Shown: positions 1-8,484 of the stretch, in pieces | How positions within the stretch are numbered: the stretch's first letter is position 1 | Layout: the number at the start of each line of letters is the position of its first letter | From: Marinomonas rhizomae | GTDB taxonomy: Bacteria > Pseudomonadota > Gammaproteobacteria > Pseudomonadales > Marinomonadaceae | Assembly (NCBI RefSeq): GCF_024397855.1 | Contig: NZ_CP073343.1 | Location: 3,906,001-3,970,000 of the forward strand | Direction of reading: 5' to 3' | DNA: 64,000 nt | Notes under the pieces: generated by a model | Told to the model about the DNA's origin: nothing | The model's database searches: none | The model's input: only the letters and a program-made list of their open reading frames with translations | Program-made: the position numbers and the translations under genes

Positions 1-647
1 TACTCTTTCCAACCGATCAAAGATTCATCGATTAGCAATTCATTGGTTGGAGACAGATCCAAACCACGAGTACAGATTTCGTCGAACTCTTCCATGTTGT
101 ATGCGATACCGCCACCGGTGCCGCCCATGGTGAAAGAAGGACGAATAATACAAGGGAAGCCAACTTCAGCTTGAACTTTAAGCGCTTCTTCCATGTTGTG
201 GGCAATACCCGCACGCGGACATTCAAGGCCAATGGCACGCATCGCTAGATCAAAACGGCTACGATCTTCCGCTTTATCAATGGCGTCAGCTGTCGCACCG
301 ATCATTTCAACATTGTATTTTTCTAGCACACCGTGACGTTCAAGATCCAACGCACAGTTCAATGCCGTTTGACCACCCATCGTCGGTAAAACCGCGTCTG
401 GACGTTCTTTCTCGATAATTTTTTCAACAGTTTTCCATTCAACTGGCTCGATGTAAGTCGCATCCGCCATTGATGGATCTGTCATAATGGTCGCTGGGTT
501 TGAATTCACCAGAATAACGCGGAACCCTTCTTCACGAAGTGCTTTACACGCTTGCGCACCAGAATAGTCAAACTCACAAGCCTGACCGATAACAATCGGG
601 CCAGCACCTAAAATTAAGACGCTTTTTATGTCAGTACGTTTTGGCAT
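1..647 (-). CDS. carB: Carbamoyl-phosphate synthase large subunit, N-terminal part
   Basis: The first 215 residues of CarB are present; the gene runs off the left end of the window. CarB makes carbamoyl phosphate from bicarbonate, two ATP and ammonia delivered by CarA, feeding pyrimidine and arginine synthesis. The start [20 protein letters not shown] is the typical CarB N-terminus, followed by the [22 protein letters not shown] and [10 protein letters not shown] blocks of the carboxyphosphate (ATP-grasp) domain. It starts 23 nt after the carA stop, consistent with a carAB operon transcribed leftwards. No anomaly is visible in the part seen. Confidence 0.97.
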   Translation of the reverse strand, partial: MPKRTDIKSVLILGAGPIVIGQACEFDYSGAQACKALREEGFRVILVNSNPATIMTDPSMADATYIEPVEWKTVEKIIEKERPDAVLPTMGGQTALNCALDLERHGVLEKYNVEMIGATADAIDKAEDRSRFDLAMRAIGLECPRAGIAHNMEEALKVQAEVGFPCIIRPSFTMGGTGGGIAYNMEEFDEICTRGLDLSPTNELLIDESLIGWKE

Positions 648-670
648 AATATTTCGCTCCGCTCCTACTT

Positions 671-1801
671 TTAGGCTTTAGTGGCTTTGATGTTTTCAAT
701 GAACTGATCGAACAGCGGCGCAACATCGTGTGGCCCCGGGCTCGCTTCAGGGTGACCTTGGAAGCTGAATGCACTCTTATCTGTACGTGCGATGCCTTGC
801 AAAGAGCCATCGAACAAAGATTTGTGAGTCATCACAAGGTTAGCTGGCAAAGTGTCTTCGTCTACCGCAAAACCGTGGTTTTGGCTGGTGATCATCACTG
901 TGCCTTTTTCAATTGCTTGTACCGGATGGTTTGCACCATGGTGACCAAACTTCATTTTCTTGGTTTTCGCACCAGAAGCCAAAGCCAAAAGTTGATGACC
1001 AAGACAAATACCAAAGACAGGAATCTCGGTTTCTAGGATCTCTTTAATGGCTTGAATCGCGTAATCACATGGCTCTGGGTCACCAGGTCCATTGGAAAGA
1101 AATACGCCATCTGGATTTAGCGCCAAAACATCACTTGCTGGCGTTTTTGCAGGAACAACAGTCAAACGGCAACCACGCTCAACCAACATACGTAGAATGT
1201 TACGTTTCACACCGTAGTCGTAAGCCACTACGTGGAAGTCAAAAGATTCAGGCGTCGTATGACCATTTACAAGATCCCAAGTAGACTCCGTCCACTCGTA
1301 CGCTTTTTCAACAGTAACTTCTTTCGCTAAATCCATGCCTTTCAAGCCAGGGAACGCTTTGGCAGCAGCAACGGCAGCGGCTTCATCTAGGTTTTCACCT
1401 GCCATGATACAACCCGCTTGCGCGCCTTTTTCACGAAGGATACGAGTCAATTTACGCGTATCAATATCGGCAATACCAACCACGCCTTTGCGTTTCAAGT
1501 AAGAATCTAGAGACTCTTCAGAGCGCCAGCTACTAGCAACCAAAGGAAGATCACGAATGATCAAACCTTCACACCACACTTTATCGGATTCTTCATCTTC
1601 AGAGTTAACGCCAGTATTCCCGATGTGGGGATAGGTCAAGGTGACCATTTGTCGAGCATAGGAAGGATCGGTAAGAATTTCTTGATAACCAGTCATCGAG
1701 GTGTTGAAAACCACCTCGGCAGTTGAGGAGCCATCTGCTCCGATCGACACCCCTTTAAAAATCGTGCCGTCTTCCAGAGCCAGAATCGCTGATGTTGCCA
1801 A
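671..1801 (-). CDS. carA: Carbamoyl-phosphate synthase small (glutaminase) subunit
   Basis: CarA hydrolyses glutamine and channels ammonia to CarB. The class I glutamine amidotransferase part shows the nucleophile motif FGICLGHQ (about residue 265) and the HPEASPGP motif that supplies His and Glu (about residue 350). The N-terminal domain has the conserved [17 protein letters not shown] block. I place the start at a TTG (1799-1801, protein [12 protein letters not shown]...), because GGGAGGT lies about five bases upstream and the resulting 376 residues match the usual length near 380. The reading frame stays open for 20 more codons upstream without family similarity. The 262-nt gap to yajL should hold the carAB promoter; it contains an 8-bp inverted repeat at 2019-2040. 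Confidence 0.96.
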   Translation of the reverse strand: MATSAILALEDGTIFKGVSIGADGSSTAEVVFNTSMTGYQEILTDPSYARQMVTLTYPHIGNTGVNSEDEESDKVWCEGLIIRDLPLVASSWRSEESLDSYLKRKGVVGIADIDTRKLTRILREKGAQAGCIMAGENLDEAAAVAAAKAFPGLKGMDLAKEVTVEKAYEWTESTWDLVNGHTTPESFDFHVVAYDYGVKRNILRMLVERGCRLTVVPAKTPASDVLALNPDGVFLSNGPGDPEPCDYAIQAIKEILETEIPVFGICLGHQLLALASGAKTKKMKFGHHGANHPVQAIEKGTVMITSQNHGFAVDEDTLPANLVMTHKSLFDGSLQGIARTDKSAFSFQGHPEASPGPHDVAPLFDQFIENIKATKA

Positions 1802-2063
1802 AGGAACCTCCCATTTAGAGACTATCAGGTTGCAAAAAAGCGAGATAAACCGGCGGCTCATCTCGCTTTTAAGAAATTGCGTTTTTGCCGTTCATCCATT
1901 GATGGATAACCAATGGATCTCGCGTTCAAAAAATCTGCCTAATTCTACTCTGATACGGATTTTGCGTCCACCGAATTGCCAAGAAAACAGGCAAAAACAC
2001 GGCTTTTCAACGTATTTTTTCTTGACTTCTTAGTCAAGAATAAGCATAAAGTCAATTAATCGC

Positions 2064-2615
2064 TTAGCACAACAATCCATCAGCGACATTTTTGGCTGCA
2101 TCGTATCCCTTTAAGTTACCCAACACTGTCAATGAAAACACCATCGCAGCGGCAGGCCCGCTACCAGTCAAAATATTGTCATCCATCACAACAGGTTCAT
2201 CGGCAAGATACTCTGCCCCCGTCAACCCATCCTCAAACCCTGGGTAACAGGTCGCTTGTTTGTCCACCACAAAGCCATGGGTACCGAATACCACAGCGGG
2301 TGATGCACAAATAGCCGCTAATAAAGCATCTTCAATATCATGTTTTTCCAGCATGTCGATCAGTAACTCGCAATCACGCAAATGCTCTGCTCCAGGCATA
2401 CCGCCCGCCAACACGACAGCATCAAAAATCTGATCCGCCACATCCGTCAATAAAACATCGGCTTCTAGTTTAATACCGTGAGCCATAACAATTTGCTTCG
2501 ATTCATGAATACTCGCGACAGTAACATCGACACCACCGCGTCGTAACACATCGATAATCGTAATGGCTTCAATATCTTCATTGCCGTTAGCAATAGGAAC
2601 TAATACCTTGCTCAT
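2064..2615 (-). CDS. yajL: DJ-1/PfpI family protein, YajL-like
   Basis: This 183-residue protein belongs to the DJ-1/ThiJ/PfpI superfamily and is closest in layout to YajL, a cytoplasmic protein tied to oxidative-stress protection and reported chaperone or deglycase activity. The nucleophile elbow AICASPAV places the reactive cysteine at residue 103, paired with Glu16 in NEDIEA, the Cys/Glu arrangement typical of DJ-1. The glycine-rich LAGGMPGA motif sits at 69-76. It is followed by rimI on the same strand 22 nt upstream, so it may be co-transcribed with rimI. The exact biochemical role of this subfamily is debated. Confidence 0.88.
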   Translation of the reverse strand: MSKVLVPIANGNEDIEAITIIDVLRRGGVDVTVASIHESKQIVMAHGIKLEADVLLTDVADQIFDAVVLAGGMPGAEHLRDCELLIDMLEKHDIEDALLAAICASPAVVFGTHGFVVDKQATCYPGFEDGLTGAEYLADEPVVMDDNILTGSGPAAAMVFSLTVLGNLKGYDAAKNVADGLLC

Positions 2616-2637
2616 ACTTTCACCTCTTTCAAATACA

Positions 2638-3156
2638 TTAATTCATTAAGGTCTCTACGACAGCTTCGTTTAAAGACCTTTCTATTTTCAGTGTAAACAA
2701 ACAGGCCGCTTCTTGACCTTGCTCGGTCTGTCCTGTTTTTTCTATTTGATAATAATTTTTGCGGCGACCGACCAGTTCGAACCCCAAAGACTCATACAAG
2801 GAAATAGCCCCTAGATTCGACTCGCGCACCTCCAATAACAGCTCGCTGACATCTAACTGCACGACCGCTTCTGACCAAACCATCATCAACTGTCTGGCTA
2901 GCCCCTGTCTACGGACAGAGGAATCAATCACAATTAATTCTAATTCGGATTGATCAAGCACCACAGAAGCCGTTAACCAACCAACAATGGATTTTTGCGT
3001 TGCATCACCTAACTCAACCACCCAATTTTTGCGCGTTTTTAAGGCGTCAGTGATCAAACTTTCCCCCCAAGGATGAGGGTTAGACAAGGCATCGAGTTGA
3101 ACAATAGAAAACAAATCTGACTCGGTCGCCAGACGGAAAGAAACGGAAGGAATCAT
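2638..3156 (-). CDS. rimI: Ribosomal protein S18-alanine N-acetyltransferase
   Basis: A GNAT-fold acetyltransferase of 172 residues. RimI transfers acetyl from acetyl-CoA to the N-terminal alanine of ribosomal protein S18. The acetyl-CoA pyrophosphate-binding motif is VRRQGLARQL (81-90), and EVRESNLGAISLYESLGF (109-126) is the segment characteristic of RimI. It lies 31 nt downstream of the holD-like gene; holD-rimI is also the E. coli order, which supports both calls. The C-terminal extension of about 20 residues beyond the GNAT core is unremarkable. Other GNAT substrates cannot be excluded from sequence alone. Confidence 0.87.
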   Translation of the reverse strand: MIPSVSFRLATESDLFSIVQLDALSNPHPWGESLITDALKTRKNWVVELGDATQKSIVGWLTASVVLDQSELELIVIDSSVRRQGLARQLMMVWSEAVVQLDVSELLLEVRESNLGAISLYESLGFELVGRRKNYYQIEKTGQTEQGQEAACLFTLKIERSLNEAVVETLMN

Positions 3157-3187
3157 AAAATTTCACGCCTCATTAAAGGCAAAGAGA

Positions 3188-4000
3188 TTAACGGAAAAAG
3201 CTTGCCTGCATAACTTGCCACGCCTCTTTGCGCAGTTCAGGAATACGATGTAATTCAGACAAGCTAACAATGTGTGCAGTAGGATATTGCTTTAATAGAC
3301 TTTCAGGCGGTAAATCTTCCACCAACTGAGTAATTTGCGCACCTGCGAGTACTAACCATGGTGTTTCAGGGAAGCCTTTTACCAAACGCCCCACATAGCT
3401 CTCTAACGCGCCAAACAGCCAATCAGTACGATTCAAAAAGTACGGGTTACGCAACTGCCCAGGCCAAGTAAAGGCACTGCCCTGCCATTCATCAATCGGC
3501 TGCTTTAACAAAGCTTGTCCCATTTTTAACGCCAAGCGCTCAATGTCTTCCGCCTGAGAAAACACCTGAGGCACATCACTTAAAATCAAGAGTTTATTAG
3601 ACAAAGCATAAGCGTGAATATTCAATCGCGTAATTTGGGTATTTAGCGTTGGATCTGGCTCAACCACGATATCGACAGCCAACTCTTCGATTGGCTGTAA
3701 ATCTTCCACAATAATTTCCGGTCCTGAATTTAACTGCTCACGAAGATTATGAACCAAAGGCTCTTTTTCTTCTGGCGATAATTTAGGGACAGGAGCAGGC
3801 TCAGGATCCGCCGCTTTAAAACCCATTGACGACGGCACCGAAGCGATATCCGCCGCGACATCAATATCAATTGGCCAAGGCTGAGGCGGCATAAAAACCG
3901 TCCCAGTTACATTGTCCGCAGCAGCCAACCAAGACACCACGCCCATTTGCGCTAAGCAATGCGTTTGAAAAGCCTGTTGAGGTGGTAATTCGCGGGACAT
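3188..4000 (-). CDS. holD: Putative DNA polymerase III psi subunit (HolD-like)
   Basis: A 270-residue protein whose first 30 residues (QAFQTHCLAQMGVVSWL) resemble the N-terminal segment by which psi (HolD) joins the clamp loader through chi and SSB. The C-terminal third has the short alpha/beta pattern of psi (LLILSDVP..., then WLVLAGAQI and AHIVSLSELHRIPELRKEAWQVM). The middle, rich in Pro, Glu and Asp, makes it about twice as long as E. coli psi, so the assignment rests on both ends and on the conserved position before rimI. I chose ATG at 4000 (AAGG five bases upstream) over an ATG eleven codons further upstream. Confidence 0.6.
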   Translation of the reverse strand: MSRELPPQQAFQTHCLAQMGVVSWLAAADNVTGTVFMPPQPWPIDIDVAADIASVPSSMGFKAADPEPAPVPKLSPEEKEPLVHNLREQLNSGPEIIVEDLQPIEELAVDIVVEPDPTLNTQITRLNIHAYALSNKLLILSDVPQVFSQAEDIERLALKMGQALLKQPIDEWQGSAFTWPGQLRNPYFLNRTDWLFGALESYVGRLVKGFPETPWLVLAGAQITQLVEDLPPESLLKQYPTAHIVSLSELHRIPELRKEAWQVMQASFFR

Positions 4001-4132
4001 AATAACCTTAATCGCAGTCGTAAAAGTGCACATTCATTGAATTGAATGTTGGTAAGCAAATATACCCGCTTACGTCGTGAGATGCCACTTGATGGCCTGA
4101 AGCTTGCTAGAGATATTTGCACGATGGCTGTG

Positions 4133-4138
4133 TATAAT
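4133..4138 (+). promoter_or_regulatory. Possible -10 element for the solute-binding protein gene
   Basis: A perfect TATAAT preceded by TGTG lies 64 bases before the ATG of the downstream binding-protein gene. No convincing -35 is seen at 16-18 bp, so it would have to work as an extended -10 promoter. This is only a motif match. Confidence 0.35.
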
Positions 4139-4201
4139 CGCAACCAATTTTGAACCTATTAAACTATTTCCCTAATATAACGCCCTATAAAAGGTAAAAG
4201 C

Positions 4202-4990
4202 ATGACACACTTATTATCTCGTTTGATGATGATCGCGGCCGTTTCGATTAGCAGCCTCAGCTTCGCCGACAGCTTGCCAGACCTTAAAGGTCGCACTATT
4301 TTAGCTGTCACCGAAAATGCCTACACGCCACTGAACTTTGTCGACCCAGCAACAGGTGAAGGTATTGGTTGGGAATACGATGCCATGAACGAAATTGGCA
4401 AACGCCTAAACGCCAACATTGAATGGCACCTAAGCAGCTGGGACACCATGATTCAAGCCGTCAAACAAGGCCAATACGACGTCGGCATGGACGGCATTAC
4501 CATTAATGAAGAACGTGCCGCGCAAATCGACTTCACCATTCCTTACATGACCTCTCAGCAATTCATGTTAGTGCGCGCCGATGAAGATCGTTTTAACGAT
4601 GCAGAATCCTTTGCCGCCAACACAGATCTACAATTTGGCGCACAAGCGGGCACGACTAATTTCTATGTCGCGGTATACGACGTGCTTGATGGTGATGAAA
4701 ACAACCCTCGCATCACCTTGTTGGACACTTTTGGCGCGTCAGTCCAAGCACTTAAATCTGGCGATGTGGACAGCGTATTAATGGATGCAGCCTCAGCTCG
4801 CGGTTACATCGGAGCGAATCCTGGCGCATTTAAAATTGTTGGTGGCCCGTTGGGGTCTGAAGATTTTGGATTCATTTTGGCACCAGGTTCTGATCTTGTT
4901 AAACCGATCAATGCGGCAATCAAAAGCATGAAACAAGACGGCACCTTAGAAGCGCTGAATAAAAAATGGTTCTTCGACTATAACCAGTAA
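4202..4990 (+). CDS. Amino-acid-type ABC transporter substrate-binding protein
   Basis: A periplasmic solute-binding protein of family 3 (262 residues). A Sec signal peptide covers residues 1-22 with likely cleavage after SFA. The mature start has the family pattern of a hydrophobic strand followed by YTPLNFVDPATGEGIGWEYDA, then WDTMIQAVKQGQYDVGMDGITI, the hinge region typical of binding proteins for polar amino acids and related compounds. A permease gene follows 105 nt downstream on the same strand. The substrate cannot be read from the sequence. AAAAGGTAAAAGC precedes the ATG. Confidence 0.88.
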   Translation: MTHLLSRLMMIAAVSISSLSFADSLPDLKGRTILAVTENAYTPLNFVDPATGEGIGWEYDAMNEIGKRLNANIEWHLSSWDTMIQAVKQGQYDVGMDGITINEERAAQIDFTIPYMTSQQFMLVRADEDRFNDAESFAANTDLQFGAQAGTTNFYVAVYDVLDGDENNPRITLLDTFGASVQALKSGDVDSVLMDAASARGYIGANPGAFKIVGGPLGSEDFGFILAPGSDLVKPINAAIKSMKQDGTLEALNKKWFFDYNQ

Positions 4991-5095
4991 AAAATTCCGG
5001 TAAATAGAAACAACCACACAGTAACGGAACGTCTACTCAAGGCCTTCCGTTATTAATTGAAGATGACCAAGGAATGGTCCTAATATGAATTGATT

Positions 5096-5902
5096 ATGCC
5101 CTTTAAGAAATCCCTAGAACGCACGCCGTGGTGGCTCGTCACCATCATCATTATCGCTCTGGTTTTGTTATGGAACATGATTTCCGACCAAAGCTACCAA
5201 CGCATCGCAGGCGCACTAAGCGAAGGGTTACTGACCACAATCGGCGTAACATTCACCGCTTTTATACTGGCAAGCTTACTTGGGTTACTCATTGCACTGG
5301 CAGGATTTTCTCGTCATCGCATACTTCGTGAATTCGCCCGCTTTTATGTAGAAATCTTCCGCGGCGTGCCGGTTCTCGTACTGCTGTTCTACATCGCCTT
5401 TGTTGGCGCACCGGAAATGGTAAAACTCTATAACTGGGTATTACAAGTTCCGATTGAAGCTGGCTGGATAGAAAAAGCCCGCACACGGGACTTCACCCTA
5501 CTGTGGCGCGCCATTATTGCCTTAGCCATCAGCTACAGCGCTTTCATTGCCGAAGTATTCCGCGCAGGTATTCAAGAAGTCGGCAAAGGTCAAATTGAAG
5601 CCGCCAAAGCACTCGGCTTATCAAACTGGCACCGCTTCCGCCTTATCACCCTACCCCAAGCCATGCGTAAAATCTTACCGCCCCTTGGCAACGACCTTGT
5701 CGCCATGATCAAAGACTCTGCCCTAGTTTCAGTACTCGGCGTACAAGACATCACCCAACTCGGCAAAGTATTCAGCTCCTCCACCTTCCAATTCTTCGAA
5801 ACCTACAACGTCGTCGCCTTCATGTACCTCATACTCACACTCAGCTTATCGCTCATGATCCGAGCCTTTGAAGCACATTTAAGACGCAATGATCATCATT
5901 GA
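5096..5902 (+). CDS. Amino-acid ABC transporter permease (HisM/GlnP type)
   Basis: An inner-membrane permease of about 268 residues with hydrophobic segments near 15-35, 50-75, 90-115, 140-165 and 235-255. The cytoplasmic EAA loop, EAAKALGLSNWHRFRLITLP, contacts the ATPase. It pairs with the binding protein upstream. The start is uncertain: ATG at 5096 or TTG at 5090; AAGGA lies rather far upstream (5069). Oddly, no ATP-binding gene follows. A good ribosome-binding site and an ATG 50 nt downstream lead into only ten codons. Either the ATPase is shared with another operon or it was lost here. Confidence 0.87.
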   Translation: MPFKKSLERTPWWLVTIIIIALVLLWNMISDQSYQRIAGALSEGLLTTIGVTFTAFILASLLGLLIALAGFSRHRILREFARFYVEIFRGVPVLVLLFYIAFVGAPEMVKLYNWVLQVPIEAGWIEKARTRDFTLLWRAIIALAISYSAFIAEVFRAGIQEVGKGQIEAAKALGLSNWHRFRLITLPQAMRKILPPLGNDLVAMIKDSALVSVLGVQDITQLGKVFSSSTFQFFETYNVVAFMYLILTLSLSLMIRAFEAHLRRNDHH

Positions 5903-5952
5903 CTAGAGACACAACTGAGTAACTATCTCTATTCTAATTAAAGGAATGCACA

Positions 5953-5985
5953 ATGATTAAACGAGAGCTAATTCTTCTACATTGA
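5953..5985 (+). pseudogene. Possible 5' remnant of the missing ABC-ATPase gene
   Basis: After the permease stop, AAAGGAATGCACA precedes an ATG at 5953, a textbook ribosome-binding site with correct spacing. The frame reads MIKRELILLH and then stops. Position, strand and the MIK start would fit the first codons of the ATPase expected as the third gene of the transporter operon. The reading frame immediately runs into the 3' end of the opposite-strand gene at 5957, so it may equally be coincidence. Confidence 0.25.
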
Positions 5986-6958
5986 TTCGTTCAACACGAC
6001 TAAATCCCTTAGTTTTCTTGAACTCCATATTATGTTTAAAATTAGACATAGAATCTGATGGATCAATAGATTCTAAATTGAGGCGCTTTATTGTATTACG
6101 TGATACTAATACCGATAAAATGGGAGCTTCTTCTAAGTGACCTGTCTGTGTATTAAGTAATTCATCAACAGCAGTCACGACGACTAAATCGTCAGGAAGA
6201 GTTGCAAAAAGTTCATTAGCTACACGTAATACACAACTGCAAACATAGTCTTGATATATTTCATTAAACCTCCCCTTTGGCATAGATTTAATAGATAACT
6301 TACCACTTGCAAGTAAACTTTTTGATTTACTTGGCACTATTTCAGTACCGTGCACATTTATCGTTGCTTCTAGAACACCATTACCATAGAAAGAAATTTC
6401 TAAACTTGATCCAAGATTTGAAATCTCTGAAAACGGATCGAGACTTTTAATGACATCCTTTTTAGTCTCCACTTTACCAAGTAAAAGATCCTTAGCTATC
6501 TCTACTCTTTCTTTCCACTCTTCAAAGAGTTCCTGCCACTTAGCATATTCATGCTCATACTGATCTTTATCAATTTCAATAGCTTCAGTCACTTTTTGTT
6601 GAAATAGTTCTTTTTTCCTTACCTCTCGCTTAAATAATCGGTCTACAAAGCTAGGTTTATAATCTTCTAATACTTTAAGTGCTTCTAATTCTTTTTCATT
6701 ATCAATTTGAGGTTTATGAGGCTGTTTTGATAAAGCAATCTCATGCCAATCTATTGAAGTGCTACACTCTTTATGGACTGACTGAATGATGTCTATTTGA
6801 TTTTCATAGAGCTCAACCTCATATGCTGCTTGCTCAAGCGCCTGCATTTTATCGTATTGTTTGTGCTGCCTTTCAAGCTCTCTCTGCCTCTTTTTGGCAT
6901 CGCGCTCTGCTGCACGAACCGCAGCACCAATTGAACGAACTGTTCCTTTCCATCCCAT
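5957..6958 (-). CDS. Uncharacterised coiled-coil protein
   Basis: A 333-residue protein I cannot assign to a function. It starts MGWKGTVRSIGAAVRAAERD and continues with highly charged helical stretches (about 10-60 and 85-165, rich in Lys, Glu and Gln) that predict coiled coil. A mixed alpha/beta C-terminal half follows, with ISFYGNGVLEATINVHG and LPDDLVVVTAVDELL. I see no signal peptide or membrane segment. Its DNA is visibly AT-richer than its neighbours, and it sits alone between a truncated-looking transporter operon and a repeat cluster. These are signs of acquisition by transfer. No partner gene is adjacent. Confidence 0.75.
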   Translation of the reverse strand: MGWKGTVRSIGAAVRAAERDAKKRQRELERQHKQYDKMQALEQAAYEVELYENQIDIIQSVHKECSTSIDWHEIALSKQPHKPQIDNEKELEALKVLEDYKPSFVDRLFKREVRKKELFQQKVTEAIEIDKDQYEHEYAKWQELFEEWKERVEIAKDLLLGKVETKKDVIKSLDPFSEISNLGSSLEISFYGNGVLEATINVHGTEIVPSKSKSLLASGKLSIKSMPKGRFNEIYQDYVCSCVLRVANELFATLPDDLVVVTAVDELLNTQTGHLEEAPILSVLVSRNTIKRLNLESIDPSDSMSNFKHNMEFKKTKGFSRVERINVEELALV

Positions 6959-7118
6959 CCTTAATATCCTTTTTAAACGTCTATCATTTTATAAAAGTTC
7001 ACTTCCAAATTTATACTAAGACGCTTTTCCACTTTCCACCACAAAAAAACCAACGCTAAGTTGGCTTTTGAATGCTGTACATGAAAACAAAAATAAATCC
7101 GCCGCCAATAGCCCGCAG

Positions 7119-7184
7119 TCATGAGCGAATAACATTTCGACGAAGGAGGCGGTAGTTTCGAGGAGAAATGTTATTCGGTCGATG
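7119..7184. repeat. Palindromic intergenic repeat, copy 1
   Basis: A 66-bp unit with perfect 13-bp inverted ends: CGAATAACATTTC at 7126-7138 pairs with 7165-7177. The arms enclose a conserved centre (GGCGGTAGTTTCGAG). The second copy starts exactly 96 bp further on. The rest of the 336-nt gap from 6959 to 7294 holds no gene that I can support. Confidence 0.85.
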
Positions 7185-7214
7185 ACCGCAAAGACATATC
7201 CGCTGACTCAAACA

Positions 7215-7281
7215 TCATGAGCGAATAACATTCCGACGAGGTAGGCGGTAGTTTCGAGAAAGAATGTTATTCGCTCTATGA
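7215..7281. repeat. Palindromic intergenic repeat, copy 2
   Basis: Second copy of the unit, with perfect 15-bp inverted ends: GAGCGAATAACATTC at 7219-7233 pairs with 7262-7276. The centre is nearly identical to copy 1. It ends 14 nt past the stop of the oxidoreductase gene, so it could also act as the 3' hairpin of the F420 operon transcript, although no T-run follows on the minus strand. Confidence 0.85.
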
Positions 7282-7294
7282 TTACAACAGTAGC

Positions 7295-8299
7295 TTAGCC
7301 ATTAAACACGGGGATGATTTCTCTGCCGTATTTGGCGATGATTTCTTCTTCGTCGCCGCTGTCTAGGTAGATGTTAAACTGCGTGGTTCCCGCTGCTTCT
7401 AGGTCTTTAATCTTAGCGATGTGATCTTCTGGTGTACCCAATACACAGAAGCTTTTCACTATGTCTTCGGTAATGAAATCCAAGAATGGATTGTCGCTTT
7501 GGCCATGTTTTGAATAATCGTAACCACGGCGTTTTTCGATATAATCCGTCAAGCTTTTTGGCACTAAACCGGAGTCGCTGCCGTATTTTTCAACGATGTC
7601 TGCTACGTGGTTACCCACCATGGCAGGAAACCATTTAGTGTGTTCGATACAATAATCCATGTCGCCGAAGTAAGCAGGCGCGGCGGCTTGGACTTTAAAG
7701 TTAGACATATCACGTCCAGCAGCTTCACCAGCCGTAATAGATTGATCTTTAAACCATTTTACTAAATCTGGATCACCAATCTGCAATATCAAACCATCGC
7801 CTACTTCGCCTGCTGTCGCCAAGGCTTTCGGGCCATAAGCGCCAATCCAAACAGGCAATTCATAGCCTGTCGCCCAAGGCAATTTTACTGGTTCTGGGCA
7901 TTCGCCATATTCCACTTCTTCACCGCGCACCATGGCTTTTACCTTGGTGGTAAATTCCGCGAGGCGCGCTAGCGTCGCTGGTTTTTTACCCATGACACGC
8001 ATGGAAGAATCGCCACGACCAAGGCCGATGTCGAAACGACCATTACTTTGATGCGCCAAGCTCGCGTACAAGCTGGCAGACAAAGACCAATCACGAATAT
8101 TTGGGTTAGTCACACAAGGGCCAAAACGCATAGTTTTGGTGTGCTCCATACACATTGCCATGGCCACAAATGACTCACGCCAAAGAATGTGAGAATCGTA
8201 AAACCAACAATAAGTGAAGCCAGCCGCTTCCGCCTGACGAACAAGATTTCGTGCGCGATCTGGGCTGACGAAGCCTTTAAACGTAATACCGAATTCCAT
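7295..8299 (-). CDS. F420-dependent LLM-family oxidoreductase (CPS_4043-like)
   Basis: A 334-residue TIM-barrel protein of the bacterial luciferase-like superfamily. Opening residues MEFGITFKGFVSPDRARNLV, the block FGPCVTNPNIRDWSLSASLYASL and the motif GRFDIGLGRGDSSMR fit the family of putative F420-dependent oxidoreductases named after Colwellia CPS_4043, related to methylene-tetrahydromethanopterin reductase. The family's substrate is not known to me. It is the last gene of the F420 operon, 185 nt below npdG, with its own strong ribosome-binding site (GAGGAACACATT before ATG). Inference: it is the principal user of F420H2 here, probably acting in pyrimidine or hydantoin catabolism given the shared regulator sites. 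Confidence 0.85.
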   Translation of the reverse strand: MEFGITFKGFVSPDRARNLVRQAEAAGFTYCWFYDSHILWRESFVAMAMCMEHTKTMRFGPCVTNPNIRDWSLSASLYASLAHQSNGRFDIGLGRGDSSMRVMGKKPATLARLAEFTTKVKAMVRGEEVEYGECPEPVKLPWATGYELPVWIGAYGPKALATAGEVGDGLILQIGDPDLVKWFKDQSITAGEAAGRDMSNFKVQAAAPAYFGDMDYCIEHTKWFPAMVGNHVADIVEKYGSDSGLVPKSLTDYIEKRRGYDYSKHGQSDNPFLDFITEDIVKSFCVLGTPEDHIAKIKDLEAAGTTQFNIYLDSGDEEEIIAKYGREIIPVFNG

Positions 8300-8393
8300 A
8301 ATGTGTTCCTCTTGTGATTATGTTTTTAATAGATTTTTTTATTAACAGTTAGATGGCGCTTTTAGGGCGTTACGAGCAAAACCAAGACAAGGC

Positions 8394-8452
8394 AAAAACA
8401 GACTAGAAAGCGGAGTTTATAAGTCATAAATGAGCATTTCGAGTCTGTTTTT
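8394..8452. repeat. Intergenic inverted repeat between npdG and the LLM gene
   Basis: A 16-bp arm at 8394-8409 (AAAAACAGACTAGAAA) pairs with 8437-8452 with one mismatch, around a 27-nt loop. Flanking sequence looks like a dispersed intergenic repeat rather than a terminator. On the minus strand a T-run belongs to the arm itself, so partial attenuation between npdG and the oxidoreductase gene is possible. Confidence 0.7.
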
Positions 8453-8484
8453 AACAAAGTATTGGTGAGCGCAGTAGCCATAAA

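Noticed and set aside
2019..2040. TTCTTGAC/GTCAAGAA inverted repeat as terminator of yajL
   Set aside because: Short stem and, on the minus strand, followed by an A-run rather than a T-run. It may instead overlap the carAB promoter region.
7119..7281. CRISPR array
   Set aside because: Only two repeat units, each internally palindromic over its full length, with no spacer series or cas genes.
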